DNA from: Chloroflexota bacterium
Lineage (GTDB): Bacteria; Chloroflexota; Dehalococcoidia; Bin125
Assembly: GCA_028874365.1 (NCBI GenBank)
Contig: JAPPJZ010000034.1
Coordinates: 1-64,000, forward strand
Length of the DNA stretch: 64,000 bases
Direction of reading: 5' to 3'
The notes under the pieces are model-generated. The model ran no database searches. It was given only the letters and a program-made list of their open reading frames with translations, and was not told where the DNA came from. The translations under genes and the position numbers were made by a program. Positions 7,466 through 16,538 of the stretch are shown here, piece by piece (position 1 is the first letter of the stretch; each line of letters begins with the position of its first letter).

Positions 7466-7807
7466 ATGGCTCAGCAGAGGCGCATTCTGGGACGGTTCCT
7501 GCTTGCTCTGGTGCTGGTCGGAGGATTGAGCGCGTTGACGCTGGGCGCGGCGGCGGCAGGTGAGTACGCCTTCAGTGAGCCGATGCAGATCGCCGAGGCG
7601 GGAGGGGACGAAGAGGATTCGATCCACGTCTCGGATGAGACGCTTGCGACCTCGCTGTTCATCCCGTTCTGCTTTGTCGGCGCGACGGTGTTGATCTTCA
7701 TCTGGGCGATTCGCAATCGGGCGAAGCCGATTGACGATGAAACCCCGATGCCGTGGTGGCGGACTCGGGAGTGGTACACGCGGGGGGGTGAAGAGGACGA
7801 GGCGTAG
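7466..7807 (+). CDS. Small membrane protein of unknown function
   Basis: The chosen ATG at 7466 has GAGGGG 9 nt upstream and gives 113 residues. A basic N-terminus (QQRR) leads into a hydrophobic segment (residues about 9-32) ending in Ala-Gly, either a signal peptide or a first membrane helix. An acidic stretch (GGDEEDS) follows, then a second membrane helix (LFIPFCFVGATVLIFIWAI) and a charged C-tail with three Trp. Earlier in-frame starts would put non-hydrophobic residues in front and overlap the divergent promoter region. I do not recognise the family. It is followed by a palindromic repeat and a convergent gene. Confidence 0.6.
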   Translation: MAQQRRILGRFLLALVLVGGLSALTLGAAAAGEYAFSEPMQIAEAGGDEEDSIHVSDETLATSLFIPFCFVGATVLIFIWAIRNRAKPIDDETPMPWWRTREWYTRGGEEDEA

Positions 7808-7845
7808 GGGTTGTAGAGGCTTCCAGGAGTTCGCCGGTCGTCCGA

Positions 7846-7894
7846 AGCCCCCCTCTGCCTTCGGCATCTCCCCCCGCTCACGCGGGGGGAGAGA
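7846..7894. repeat. Intergenic palindromic repeat, family A, copy 2
   Basis: The copy shows the same GCCCCCCTC-TGCCTTCGGCA-TCTCCCCCCGC core, but the main hairpin loop is TCAC instead of TTC, flanked by GCGGGGGGAG. It lies between the convergent ends of the small membrane protein gene and the thioredoxin-TPR gene, a place where it could act as a two-way terminator. Confidence 0.85.
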
Positions 7895-7947
7895 GCAAGT
7901 GGAGGGGGTTCGCCCACGTCTCGATGAACGCCGATGACAAGCTGTTG

Positions 7948-9063
7948 CTAGAAGAGCAGGCGGCCCAGGCGCTTGCGATATTCGACCACGACGGGCTGAT
8001 CGTCTCCGAGCATTGAGAAGATTCCGAGCAGCGTCTTCCGGGCTACTTCATCGCCGGCCGATTTGTCGATTCGAACCGACTCGAGCATCTCCTCGAGCGC
8101 CTGCGGCCACTGGCTCTCGACCGCAAGCAGGCAACCGTGGCGATATCGAGCCATCGGATCGTCGGGATTTGCCGCGGCGGCGCGGCGAACCTCGTCGGCC
8201 TCGAATCCCTCGAGAGCTGACGTCAGCTCCATCGAGGTCAACACGCTCTTGCTCATCGGATGATTGGGCCAGCGACGGGCGAGTTCAGCGCCACGCTCGT
8301 TCTCGCCCATACGCACGAGGATGGCTGCGAGCCCCACTCCGGCGGGCTCGTGGTTTGGGTCTTCCTCGAGCGCGGCCTCGAAGTGGAGCCGAGCGATCGG
8401 GATCTGATTCTCCTGCATCATCCGGTAGCCCTCGGCCGCCTTGATATCGGCCTCGGAGGGGATGAGGGAGTCGTAGAAGGCTCGGACCTGTTCCTCGGGG
8501 ACGGCGCCGACGAACTTGTTGACGAGCTGACCGCCGACGAAGGCGAAGACGGCGGGGATGCCTTCCACCTGGAGCGCCTGTGCGACCTGCGGGTTTTCGT
8601 CGGTGTTGACCTTGACGAGCTGGACCTGGCCGTCGCGCTCGTAGGCGAGCCTCTCGAGGATCGGGCCGAGGACGCGACAGGGTCCGCACCAGGGCGCCCA
8701 ACAATCGACCACGACGGGCAACTCGTGCGAACGCTCGATCACGTCGCGGGTGAAGGTTGCGTCTGTGGCGTCGATGACGGCGGCGACGTGGCCGTGCAGG
8801 CCTTGCGGCTCCTGCGGTTCGGACGAATCGGTTGATTCTTCAGGTTGCGCGGGGGGCGGGGGGCGTCGAAGCGGGACGGGCTCGGGCGGTGGAGGCGCGG
8901 TCGGCTGCTGTTGCACCCGGCGCATCGGTTGACCGGAGGCCGAATAGATCACCGGTCCGGACGGCTGCTGTTGTTGCTGCGGGGGCGGAGGCGCGCCACG
9001 TGGAGCTCCGGGCTGGACTCGGTCGCGCGGGAACGGGATGGGGTCGGGCGGACGCTGAGTCAT
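7948..9063 (-). CDS. Thioredoxin-TPR protein, YbbN/CnoX-like co-chaperone
   Basis: The protein has 371 residues. Residues 1-90 are a Pro/Gln-rich, probably disordered leader. A thioredoxin domain follows with W-C126-G-P-C129 and the cis-Pro segment GIPAV. From about residue 210 there is an all-helical tetratricopeptide-like region (ARLHFEAALEEDPNHEPAGV, PQALEEMLESV), ending with RKRLGRLLF. Thioredoxin plus C-terminal TPR is the YbbN/CnoX architecture, which holds substrates for GroEL and forms mixed disulfides; unlike E. coli CnoX, this protein keeps the full WCGPC. It lies downstream of the zinc ribbon, folP-like and pyruvate dehydrogenase genes on the same strand. Confidence 0.85.
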   Translation of the reverse strand: MTQRPPDPIPFPRDRVQPGAPRGAPPPPQQQQQPSGPVIYSASGQPMRRVQQQPTAPPPPEPVPLRRPPPPAQPEESTDSSEPQEPQGLHGHVAAVIDATDATFTRDVIERSHELPVVVDCWAPWCGPCRVLGPILERLAYERDGQVQLVKVNTDENPQVAQALQVEGIPAVFAFVGGQLVNKFVGAVPEEQVRAFYDSLIPSEADIKAAEGYRMMQENQIPIARLHFEAALEEDPNHEPAGVGLAAILVRMGENERGAELARRWPNHPMSKSVLTSMELTSALEGFEADEVRRAAAANPDDPMARYRHGCLLAVESQWPQALEEMLESVRIDKSAGDEVARKTLLGIFSMLGDDQPVVVEYRKRLGRLLF

Positions 9064-9099
9064 GCGGTTCTCCGGACGTTGGACTGATGATGAGGTGGA

Positions 9100-9300
9100 T
9101 TACCAGTTGGTGTAGCGCTTGCGTTTGGGGAAGTTGGCGGAGCGGTTCTTGGTCGAGTTGTTCTCGAAGATGCCGGAGACCACTCGCTCTGCTTCCGCCT
9201 CGCAGGTTGGGCAGGGATGGGGCTCCGAGGCTCGCGACATCGGACGGATTTTCTCGAAGCTCTCGCTGCACTTCTCACAGCGATAGGTGTAGACGGGCAT
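9100..9300 (-). CDS. FmdB/CxxC_CXXC-type zinc-ribbon protein
   Basis: This 66-residue protein starts MPVYTYRCEKC and has Cys pairs C8-x2-C11 and C30-x2-C33, the single zinc ribbon of the FmdB regulatory-protein family (putative regulators; mechanism not established). The tail is Lys/Arg-rich (NFPKRKRYTNW) and may contact nucleic acid or ribosome. It lies 25 nt after the folP-like gene and 37 nt before the thioredoxin-TPR gene, all co-oriented. Confidence 0.85.
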   Translation of the reverse strand: MPVYTYRCEKCSESFEKIRPMSRASEPHPCPTCEAEAERVVSGIFENNSTKNRSANFPKRKRYTNW

Positions 9301-9324
9301 GGCGTCATCTCCTCGTGCACAGGA

Positions 9325-10203
9325 TCATCGGATCGAGTTTACCGCGCCTTCGGCTCGGTGTATTGCTCGCGCGGCGGCGGAGACGTTGAGCGCCCAAGCG
9401 ACCTCGCGCACGTCGTGCACGCGAACGACGTGGGCGCCCATCCAGGCGGCGAGCGCGTTGAACGCGATGGTCGCCTCGAGCATGCCCGGTTTCGCCTGCG
9501 CGTCATGGGAGCGGAGTTCGCCGTGTCCCAGCATCTCGGCGAGGAATCCCTTGCGTGAGGCGGAGATCAGGACGGGGTGTCCAAGTTGAGCGAGGTTAGG
9601 CAAGTCGAGGAGCAGGCGCAGATTGTCATCGAGTCCGCGCCCGAACTGGAAGCCGGGATCGATCCATACTTCCGGCGCGCCGGCAGCCTTGATTTCACGG
9701 GCGCGGCTGCCGAGATACTCGCGCACTTCCAGCGTGACGTCCTCGTAGTGATGGGTGACGTCCCGGTGGCGCTGCGGCCGGCCGCGCATGTGCATTACGG
9801 CGATGGGCGTGCCGGTCTCGACAGCGACCTGCACGGTGTCCGGGTCTGCGCCGGTGATGTCGTTGATCAGATGGGCGCCGGCGTCGACTGCGGCGCGGGC
9901 GACCGAGGCCGTCCAGGTGTCGACGGAGACGAGATGACCCTCGGCGACGAGGGACTCCACGACCGGGGAGACTCGCGCGATCTCTTCGTCGGGAGCGATC
10001 TCTGCTGCGCCTGTGCGGGTCGATTGCGCGCCGACATCGATGATCGACGCGCCGGCGTCGCGCAGCTCGGCGGCGCGTCGAGGCGCGTCGCGGACGGCGA
10101 CGATCGAATCGGTGACCGGGGAATCGGTGGCGACGTTGAGGATGCCCATCACATGGCAACGGTCGGTGGCGTCGAGGGCTTGTCCGCCGAGCTCGATCAG
10201 CAT
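9325..10203 (-). CDS. folP: Dihydropteroate synthase-like pterin-binding enzyme (diverged)
   Basis: The protein is a 292-residue TIM barrel of the DHPS family, which joins pterin pyrophosphate to p-aminobenzoate in folate synthesis. Pterin-site residues look intact: VDT, IND, MHM, IDPGFQFGR, ASRKG and VRVHDV. The two flexible catalytic loops are changed. The family sequence NVTPDSFSDGG is NVATDSPVTDS here, and the ESTRPG loop is QSTRTG, so the Pro and the Ser-Phe-Ser of loop 1 are lost. It could be a diverged true FolP or a pterin-binding paralogue with another job, like mycobacterial FolP2. ATG 10203 is 10 nt after lpdA, with GAGG upstream. Confidence 0.75.
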   Translation of the reverse strand: MLIELGGQALDATDRCHVMGILNVATDSPVTDSIVAVRDAPRRAAELRDAGASIIDVGAQSTRTGAAEIAPDEEIARVSPVVESLVAEGHLVSVDTWTASVARAAVDAGAHLINDITGADPDTVQVAVETGTPIAVMHMRGRPQRHRDVTHHYEDVTLEVREYLGSRAREIKAAGAPEVWIDPGFQFGRGLDDNLRLLLDLPNLAQLGHPVLISASRKGFLAEMLGHGELRSHDAQAKPGMLEATIAFNALAAWMGAHVVRVHDVREVAWALNVSAAARAIHRAEGAVNSIR

Positions 10204-10213
10204 TGCGTCGGCC

Positions 10214-11647
10214 TCAGCGACGCCGGGTGAGGTAGTGGGGACTGCGGCCGAAGAAGACCTGCGCGGCTTCCATGATCGATTCGTTCAGCGTTGGATGCGC
10301 ATGGATCGATTCGGCCAGGTCGGAGGCGCGGGCGCCCAGTTCGACAGCCAGCACACCTTCTCCGATGAGCTCGCCCGCGCCGGGTCCGACGACCTGCATG
10401 CCGAGCACGCGCTCGGAGCCGCGTTCAATGACGAGCCGCGTCAGGCCATCGTTGCGCCCGGAGGCCGAGGCGCGACCCAGGGCGGCCCAGGGGAAGCTGA
10501 CGGTTGATGCTTCGATGTCGAGGGCGGTGGCTTCGGCCTGAGTGAGCCCGCACCAGGCGATCTCGGGGTCAGTGAAGATCACTGCGGGGACGGCGAGGGG
10601 ACGGAATGCGGAGGGCTCTCCGACGATCGCCTCGACCGCGACCGATGCTTCGGCGGTCGCCTTGTGCGCCAGCATCGGTTCACCGGCGACGTCGCCGATG
10701 GCGAAGATCGAGGACTCTGCGGTGCGTCGTTGTTGGTCGGTGACGATGAAGCCGTTGGGGTCGACGTGGGCCTCGGTTCGATGCAGTCCGAGGCCGGCGC
10801 TGTTGGGTCGGCGTCCGGTGGCGATCAGCACGCGGTCGAATCGTTCGGTCGTTTCGACTCCTTCATTGTCGGCGATCACCGCTTCAATGCCGTCCTCGAC
10901 CTCGGACAAGGAGACTACGGAGGTGTCGACCCTGATTGACTCCAGTCTCGAGCGGAGGCTGCGCTCGAGGATTCGCACGAGGTCGCGCTCGACGCCGGTG
11001 AGGATCTGCGGTAGCGCCTCGACGACGGTGACACGGGAACCGAGTTCGGCGTAGACGGTTCCCAGCTCGAGGCCGATGTATCCGCCGCCGATGACGAGGA
11101 GCGATTCGGGCACATCGGTCAGATTCAATGCGTCCGTCGAATCCATGATGCGGTCGGAGTCAACCTGAAGTGCGCGGGGCACGACCGGGGTTGAACCGGT
11201 GGCGACGATGAGGGCGTCGAACTCGATCGGCACGACTTCGCCGTTGGATTCGACGTTGAGCTGGCCGGCGTCGCGGATGCGTCCATAGCCCTGCTGGTAA
11301 CGGACGTTGTGCTGGCGTCGCAGGAGGCCGAGGCCGTTGGTCATCTTGCGGACGACGCCGTCCTTCCAATCGCGCAGGGCGTCGACGTCGATGGTGGGCT
11401 CGGCGAAGTTGATACCCCACTCGGAGGCGTGTCGGGCCTCGCGCAGTAGTTTGGCTACGTGCAAAAGCGCCTTGGAGGGAATGCAGCCCTCATAGAGGCA
11501 GATGCCTCCGGGTTGGGGACGGGTGTCGATCAGGGTGACATCGATGCCGCGTTCGGCGGCGTGAAAGGCGGCGGGATAGCCGCCCGGTCCCGCGCCGAGG
11601 ACGACGAGATGGAAGCCGCCGTTTGCGGGCGCGTCGGCGGTGACCAC
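10214..11647 (-). CDS. lpdA: Dihydrolipoyl dehydrogenase (E3)
   Basis: This 477-residue flavoprotein reoxidises dihydrolipoamide on the E2 subunit of pyruvate dehydrogenase and passes electrons to NAD. It has an FAD-binding GAGPGG near the N-terminus, the redox disulfide C-L-Y-E-G-C (usual form CLNVGC), an NAD-binding GGGYIGLE, the second FAD motif AIGDV, and the C-terminal His-Glu catalytic segment HAHPTLNE. The GTG start is placed 3 nt after the stop of the E2 gene, whose end (GGGGGA) supplies the ribosome-binding site. Together with aceE and the E2 gene it forms a complete PDH operon. Confidence 0.95.
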   Translation of the reverse strand: MVTADAPANGGFHLVVLGAGPGGYPAAFHAAERGIDVTLIDTRPQPGGICLYEGCIPSKALLHVAKLLREARHASEWGINFAEPTIDVDALRDWKDGVVRKMTNGLGLLRRQHNVRYQQGYGRIRDAGQLNVESNGEVVPIEFDALIVATGSTPVVPRALQVDSDRIMDSTDALNLTDVPESLLVIGGGYIGLELGTVYAELGSRVTVVEALPQILTGVERDLVRILERSLRSRLESIRVDTSVVSLSEVEDGIEAVIADNEGVETTERFDRVLIATGRRPNSAGLGLHRTEAHVDPNGFIVTDQQRRTAESSIFAIGDVAGEPMLAHKATAEASVAVEAIVGEPSAFRPLAVPAVIFTDPEIAWCGLTQAEATALDIEASTVSFPWAALGRASASGRNDGLTRLVIERGSERVLGMQVVGPGAGELIGEGVLAVELGARASDLAESIHAHPTLNESIMEAAQVFFGRSPHYLTRRR

Positions 11648-11650
11648 GGG

Positions 11651-13027
11651 CTATCCCCCGAGCGCCAGCACGAGCGGCTGGCGGATGACATCGGCGATCC
11701 AGGTCATGAATCGTGCACCGTCGGCGCCGTCCATGACGCGGTGATCGAAGGTGAACGACATGGGGAGGATGCTGCGCGGCTCCCAGCCGTCGAGGGCGTC
11801 GGACCACTCGGGGCGTTTTTCGGCGCGGCCGATTCCGAGGATCGCCGTGTTCGGGTGGTGGATGATGGGCGTGAAATGACCGGTTCCCATGCCGCCGAGA
11901 TTGGTCAGGGTGAAACTGCTGCCGCGGAAATCCTGCAGGTTCAGGTCTCCGGAGCGAGCGCGCTCGGAGATGTCGGTCAACTCGACGGAGAGCTCGACGA
12001 TGTTCTTCTTGTCGACATCGCGGATTACCGGTACGACCAAGCCGCGGGGCGTATCGACCGCGACGCCGACATTGACGTACTTCTTGAGCACGAGCTCGTC
12101 GTTCTCGGCGTCGATTGAGCTGTTCACGTGCGGATGCGCGAGGAGCGCGGCGGCGGTGATCTTGAGCAGGATCGCGGTGATGGTGAGGCGTCCGCCTGCT
12201 TCCTCGGCGCGGTCGCGGTAATCGCGGCGGACCTGCTCCAGTTCCGTCACGTCGGCGGTGTGGAACAGCGTGACGTGGGGGACCTCGTGCCAGGAGACGG
12301 TCATGTTGCGCTTGATGGTGCGACGCAGGCGGCTCATGGGTAGTCGCTCGACGGCGCCGAACTCGGAGAAGTCGGGGAGAGGCCCAGGGGAGCGCTCGGA
12401 GTGTCCCTGGTCCGGGGCCTGGGATGGCGTCTCGCGTGCGTGACGCTTGATGTCGGCCTGGTCGATCCTGCCGCCCGGTCCGCTGCCGTGCACCGTGCGA
12501 ATGTCGACGCCGATTTCGCGCGCGAAACGCCTCACAGACGGTGAGGCGAACACGGGTCGAGATTCGAGGTCGCCCTCGACCAGCGGCGCGGGTGCAGCGG
12601 GCGGGACGCGCAGGATCGGCGCCGGATGGTCGCGATCGACCTTTGGCTCGGTAGCTGGAGTCGGTTCGGGCTCTGCCTGGGGAACCGCTTCGACCTGCGG
12701 GGGCGATGACGAATTGGCGGCGGGTTGCGGCGGTGTTTCCTCGATGGGTGGCGGCGGCGGGGCAGGGGACGATGCGGCATCGACGGTGAGGACGGGATCG
12801 CCGGGGCGGATGGTATCGCCGGTGCGGACGTGGATCTCGGTGACGGTTCCGGCGACCGGCGAGGGTAGGTCCAGGGTGGCTTTCTCGGTCTCGATCTCGG
12901 CGATCGGCTGTTCGAGGACCACTTCGTCGCCGACGCTCACGTAGACCTGCAGGACATCAGCTTCTTCGATGTCCTCGCCTAGGTCGGGCAGGAGCACGAC
13001 GCCGGCGCCTGATGCGGTAGTCGTCAT
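11651..13027 (-). CDS. aceF: Pyruvate dehydrogenase E2, dihydrolipoamide acetyltransferase
   Basis: The protein has 458 residues. There is one N-terminal lipoyl domain with lipoylation site ETEK49A, then a Pro/Glu linker, a peripheral-subunit-binding domain (about 165-200: ASPSVRRFAREIGVD, GSGPGGRI), and the acetyltransferase core ending in FDHRVMDGADGARF with the catalytic His and Asp. It transfers acetyl from E1 to CoA. A single lipoyl domain with a homodimeric E1 is simpler than the two or three lipoyl domains usual for enterobacterial AceF. It lies between aceE (9 nt upstream) and lpdA. Divergent lipB-lipA supply its lipoate. Confidence 0.93.
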   Translation of the reverse strand: MTTTASGAGVVLLPDLGEDIEEADVLQVYVSVGDEVVLEQPIAEIETEKATLDLPSPVAGTVTEIHVRTGDTIRPGDPVLTVDAASSPAPPPPPIEETPPQPAANSSSPPQVEAVPQAEPEPTPATEPKVDRDHPAPILRVPPAAPAPLVEGDLESRPVFASPSVRRFAREIGVDIRTVHGSGPGGRIDQADIKRHARETPSQAPDQGHSERSPGPLPDFSEFGAVERLPMSRLRRTIKRNMTVSWHEVPHVTLFHTADVTELEQVRRDYRDRAEEAGGRLTITAILLKITAAALLAHPHVNSSIDAENDELVLKKYVNVGVAVDTPRGLVVPVIRDVDKKNIVELSVELTDISERARSGDLNLQDFRGSSFTLTNLGGMGTGHFTPIIHHPNTAILGIGRAEKRPEWSDALDGWEPRSILPMSFTFDHRVMDGADGARFMTWIADVIRQPLVLALGG

Positions 13028-13036
13028 GTTGATTTC

Positions 13037-15733
13037 CTAGCGCAACATCGGGTCGGGACGAGTCGGGTCGATTCCGAGGGTGTCGCGAGCCCTGAGCAGC
13101 AGGTCGCCGTCGATCTCGTCACGCCGGCCCAGGGCGCTGAGCGCGGACCAGGCGACGTGATTGGCGTCGACCTCGAAGAAGTCACGCAGGGCTTCCCTGG
13201 TGTCGGAGCGGCCGAAGCCGTCGGTTCCCAATGCGGTCAATGGACCGGGCAGCCAGCGGGCGACCAGGTCTGGGAGCGAGGCGGTGTAGTCGGTCGCGGC
13301 GACGATCGGGGCATCGCATCCATCGAGGGAGGACTCGAGCCAGGATGTGCGGCGCTCCTCGAAGGGATGCAAGCGATTCCAGCGATCGGTCTGTAGCGCT
13401 TCGCGTCTGAGTTCGGTGTATGAAGTGACTGACCAGACATCGGCTCGGATGTCGAATTCGTCACGCAGTATCTGTTGAGCGCGGCGAACCTCGTTGAGAA
13501 TTGGTCCGCTGCCGAACAGCCGAACCTGCGGCGCTTCGCACGGCACGAGCGGATAGATGCCGCGCAGGATGCCCTCGCGGACGATCTCCGATTCGGGCAT
13601 CGGGGGTTGTACGTAGGACTCGTTCTCGACCGTGATGTAGTAGAAGATGCTCTCGTCCTCATCGTGCATGCGGCGAATGCCGTCCTGGACGATGACGGCA
13701 ATCTCGTAGGCATACGCGGGGTCATAGGCGACAAGGTTCGGGATCGTTGAGGCGAGGACGTGGCTGTGGCCGTCCTGGTGTTGCAGTCCTTCACCGTGGA
13801 GCGTGGTGCGGCCGGCGGTTGCGCCGATGAGGAAGCCGCGCGTGTGCGCGTCGCCGGCTGCGAACGCGAGGTCACCGAAGCGCTGCAGTCCGAACATCGA
13901 GTAGAAGATGAAGAACGGGATCATCGGCACATTGAGGGAGGAATACGCCATGCCGCCGGCCATGAACGAACACATCGCGCCGGCCTCGGTGATCCCTTCC
14001 TCGAGGATCTGTCCGTCGCGCGATTCCTTGTAGAAGAGGAGCCGGTCGGAGTCGACGGGCTCGTAGAGTTGACCGGTCGAGGCATAGATGCCGAACTCGC
14101 GGAACATGCCTTCCATACCGAAAGTGCGGGACTCGTCGGGCACTATCGGGACGATGTGCTGGCCGAGTTCTCGGTCACGCATCAGGCGGCTGAGCATTCG
14201 AACGAAGCCCATGGTGGTTGAGGCTTCGCGCCCGCCTGTGCCTTCGTGGAACTCGGAGAACGTTTCGTCGGGTGGTGCGGTCAGGTTCGACTTCGGCGAG
14301 CGGCGCTCGGGCACGTGGCCCCCGAGGGTCGCCTTGCGCTCGGCGATGTAGTTGGCTTCGCGGCTTTCGCTCGCGGGACGATACAGCGGCGCTCCGACGA
14401 CCTCGGCGTCGGAGAGCGGGATCGCGAAGCGGTCGCGGAACTGCATGAGCTCGCGCTCGTTGAGTTCCTTTTGCTGATGCGTGATGTTGCGGCCCTCGCC
14501 GGCCTCGCCCAATCCGTAGCCCTTGATCGTGCGGGCCAGAATCACGGTCGGTGCGCCGCGATGGTTCACCGCCGCGTTGTAGGCCGCGTGCACCTTGAGC
14601 GGATCGTGTCCGCCCAAGCGCATCCGCCAGAGCTCGTCGTCGGAGATGTCGTCGACCATGCGCAGCAGTCGCGGGTCGACACCCCAGAAGTGCTGGCGGA
14701 TGTAGCTGCCTCCGGCGACGGTGTACTTCTGATATTCGCCGTCGACGACCTCACCCATTCGCTGGACGAGCAAGCCGTGCTCGTCCCGTGCCAGGAGCTG
14801 GTCCCACTCGGAGCCCCAGATGACCTTGATCACGTTCCAGCCGACGCCGCGGAAGACGGCTTCGAGTTCCTGGATGATCTGACCGTTGCCTCGAACCGGA
14901 CCGTCGAGCCGTTGGAGGTTGCAGTTGACGACGAAAATCAGGTTGTCCAGCTCCTCGCGAGAGGCGAGTGCGATGGAGCCGAGCGATTCCGGCTCGTCGG
15001 TCTCGCCGTCGCCGAGGAAACACCAGACCTTGCGGTCGGTGGGAGGAAGCAAGTCGCGGTTCTCGAGGTAGCGAATGAAGCGCGCCTGGTAGATCGCCTG
15101 GATCGGTCCGAGCCCCATTGAGACGGTGGGGAACTGCCAGTAGTCATCCATCAACCAGGGGTGCGGATAGGAGGGCAGTCCTCCGGACAGTTCCTGGCGG
15201 AACTTGTGCAGTCGGTCAGGGGAGAGTCGCCGTTCAACATAACCGCGCGCATAGATACCGGGCGCGGAGTGTCCCTGGAAGTAGACCAGATCGCCGCCTG
15301 AGCCGTGATCCTGGCCGCGGAAGAAGTGGTTGAAGCCGACCTCGTAGAGCGTTGCCGCAGAGGCGTACGTTGAGATGTGGCCGCCGATGCCGTGATTGAT
15401 CTGATTCGCCTCGACGACCATCGCCATGGCGTTCCAGCGGATAATCGACTTGATTCGGCGCTCGATGTTGAGATCGCCGGGATACGGGGGCTGCTTTTCG
15501 ATTGGGATGGTGTTGACGTAGGGCGTCTGCGACGTGACGGGTAATCGGATACCGGAACGCTGGGCTTCGATCTGCAGGGTCTGCAGCAGGCGCGAGACTC
15601 GCTCCGGTCCACGACGTCGGGCGACGTCCCTGAGCGAGTCAATCCAGTCGTTGGTTTCGAGCCAGTCGTCCGCTCCAGCGGCGTCTGGGACGCGGGCCAG
15701 CGCCGACTGCCAGGGAGACTCGGAGGTTGTCAT
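13037..15733 (-). CDS. aceE: Pyruvate dehydrogenase E1, homodimeric type
   Basis: The 898-residue thiamine-diphosphate enzyme decarboxylates pyruvate and acetylates the lipoyl group of E2. The length is typical of the homodimeric AceE family. It has the TPP motif GDGE..EPES followed by VVNCNLQRLDGPVRGNG, the family HPWLM and GHISTYAS segments, and the C-terminal TDGFGRSDTREALR. A TAGACT box ends 9 nt before the ATG and no Shine-Dalgarno is visible, so the transcript may be very short-leadered. It faces lipB across 94 nt. Confidence 0.96.
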   Translation of the reverse strand: MTTSESPWQSALARVPDAAGADDWLETNDWIDSLRDVARRRGPERVSRLLQTLQIEAQRSGIRLPVTSQTPYVNTIPIEKQPPYPGDLNIERRIKSIIRWNAMAMVVEANQINHGIGGHISTYASAATLYEVGFNHFFRGQDHGSGGDLVYFQGHSAPGIYARGYVERRLSPDRLHKFRQELSGGLPSYPHPWLMDDYWQFPTVSMGLGPIQAIYQARFIRYLENRDLLPPTDRKVWCFLGDGETDEPESLGSIALASREELDNLIFVVNCNLQRLDGPVRGNGQIIQELEAVFRGVGWNVIKVIWGSEWDQLLARDEHGLLVQRMGEVVDGEYQKYTVAGGSYIRQHFWGVDPRLLRMVDDISDDELWRMRLGGHDPLKVHAAYNAAVNHRGAPTVILARTIKGYGLGEAGEGRNITHQQKELNERELMQFRDRFAIPLSDAEVVGAPLYRPASESREANYIAERKATLGGHVPERRSPKSNLTAPPDETFSEFHEGTGGREASTTMGFVRMLSRLMRDRELGQHIVPIVPDESRTFGMEGMFREFGIYASTGQLYEPVDSDRLLFYKESRDGQILEEGITEAGAMCSFMAGGMAYSSLNVPMIPFFIFYSMFGLQRFGDLAFAAGDAHTRGFLIGATAGRTTLHGEGLQHQDGHSHVLASTIPNLVAYDPAYAYEIAVIVQDGIRRMHDEDESIFYYITVENESYVQPPMPESEIVREGILRGIYPLVPCEAPQVRLFGSGPILNEVRRAQQILRDEFDIRADVWSVTSYTELRREALQTDRWNRLHPFEERRTSWLESSLDGCDAPIVAATDYTASLPDLVARWLPGPLTALGTDGFGRSDTREALRDFFEVDANHVAWSALSALGRRDEIDGDLLLRARDTLGIDPTRPDPMLR

Positions 15734-15827
15734 CGTTTTTTCAGTCTAGTCAACACGGCGCGACCTGCCCGACGCGGACAGGGCCGCTCTATAGACTTAA
15801 ACAGACGGAAATCGACGTGGGAACGCT

Positions 15828-16538
15828 ATGTCTCGACGCCAACACGGCGCAGTCCTAGGGCGCGAGGAGCCCGGGTTTGAGCGGTCGAAGATCGTGCAGA
15901 TCGCGCATCCGGGTCTCGTCGAATATGAGGCAGCGCTGGCCTGGCAGGCCGATCGGGCCGGCTCGGTGGCGCAGGGCGCTCTGCCGGAGATCGTTGTGCT
16001 ACTGGAGCATCTACCCGTGTACACGCAGGGGCGTCGAGGCGGACGTGAGCACGTGCTCGCCTCGCTCAGGGCTCCGATCGTCGACACCGACCGGGGCGGC
16101 GATGTGACATTTCACGGTCGGGGACAGCTGGTTCTCTGGCCGATCCTGCGCCTGCGCGAACGGGGCATCGGCATTGCCCGCTATGTGCGGGGGCTGGAAC
16201 AGGTTGGGATAGACACGGCGGCACTGTTCGGCGTGGAGGCGGACCGAGTTCGCGGACGGCCGGGGGTGTGGATCGACAACCGCAAGCTCGCCAGCATCGG
16301 TGTTCGGGTGCAATCGGGCGTATCCCGGCATGGTCTGGCCTTGAACTGCGATGTCGACCTCTCCTGGTTTGACAGCATTCGCGCCTGCGGGGTTGAGGGC
16401 GGCGTCGCAACGTCGCTTTCGGCCGAGACCGGCGAGCGCGTCAGCGTTGCGGAATGCGTGCCGGTGCTGGAGCGAGCCATTGCGGACGTGTTTCAGTTGA
16501 GACTGTCACCAACGGCCGAGATCGACGGGCTGCCATGA
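15828..16538 (+). CDS. lipB: Octanoyltransferase
   Basis: The 236-residue protein moves octanoyl from acyl carrier protein onto the lipoyl domains of E2 subunits. Family blocks are present: RGGDVTFHGRGQLV with H96, RPGVWI, catalytic K153 in NRKLASIG, SRHGLALN, and the nucleophile C187 in RACGVEGG. The first about 20 residues lack family likeness, so a later start is possible. It overlaps lipA by ATGA and is divergent from aceE, so cofactor synthesis sits next to the enzyme that uses it. Confidence 0.93.
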   Translation: MSRRQHGAVLGREEPGFERSKIVQIAHPGLVEYEAALAWQADRAGSVAQGALPEIVVLLEHLPVYTQGRRGGREHVLASLRAPIVDTDRGGDVTFHGRGQLVLWPILRLRERGIGIARYVRGLEQVGIDTAALFGVEADRVRGRPGVWIDNRKLASIGVRVQSGVSRHGLALNCDVDLSWFDSIRACGVEGGVATSLSAETGERVSVAECVPVLERAIADVFQLRLSPTAEIDGLP

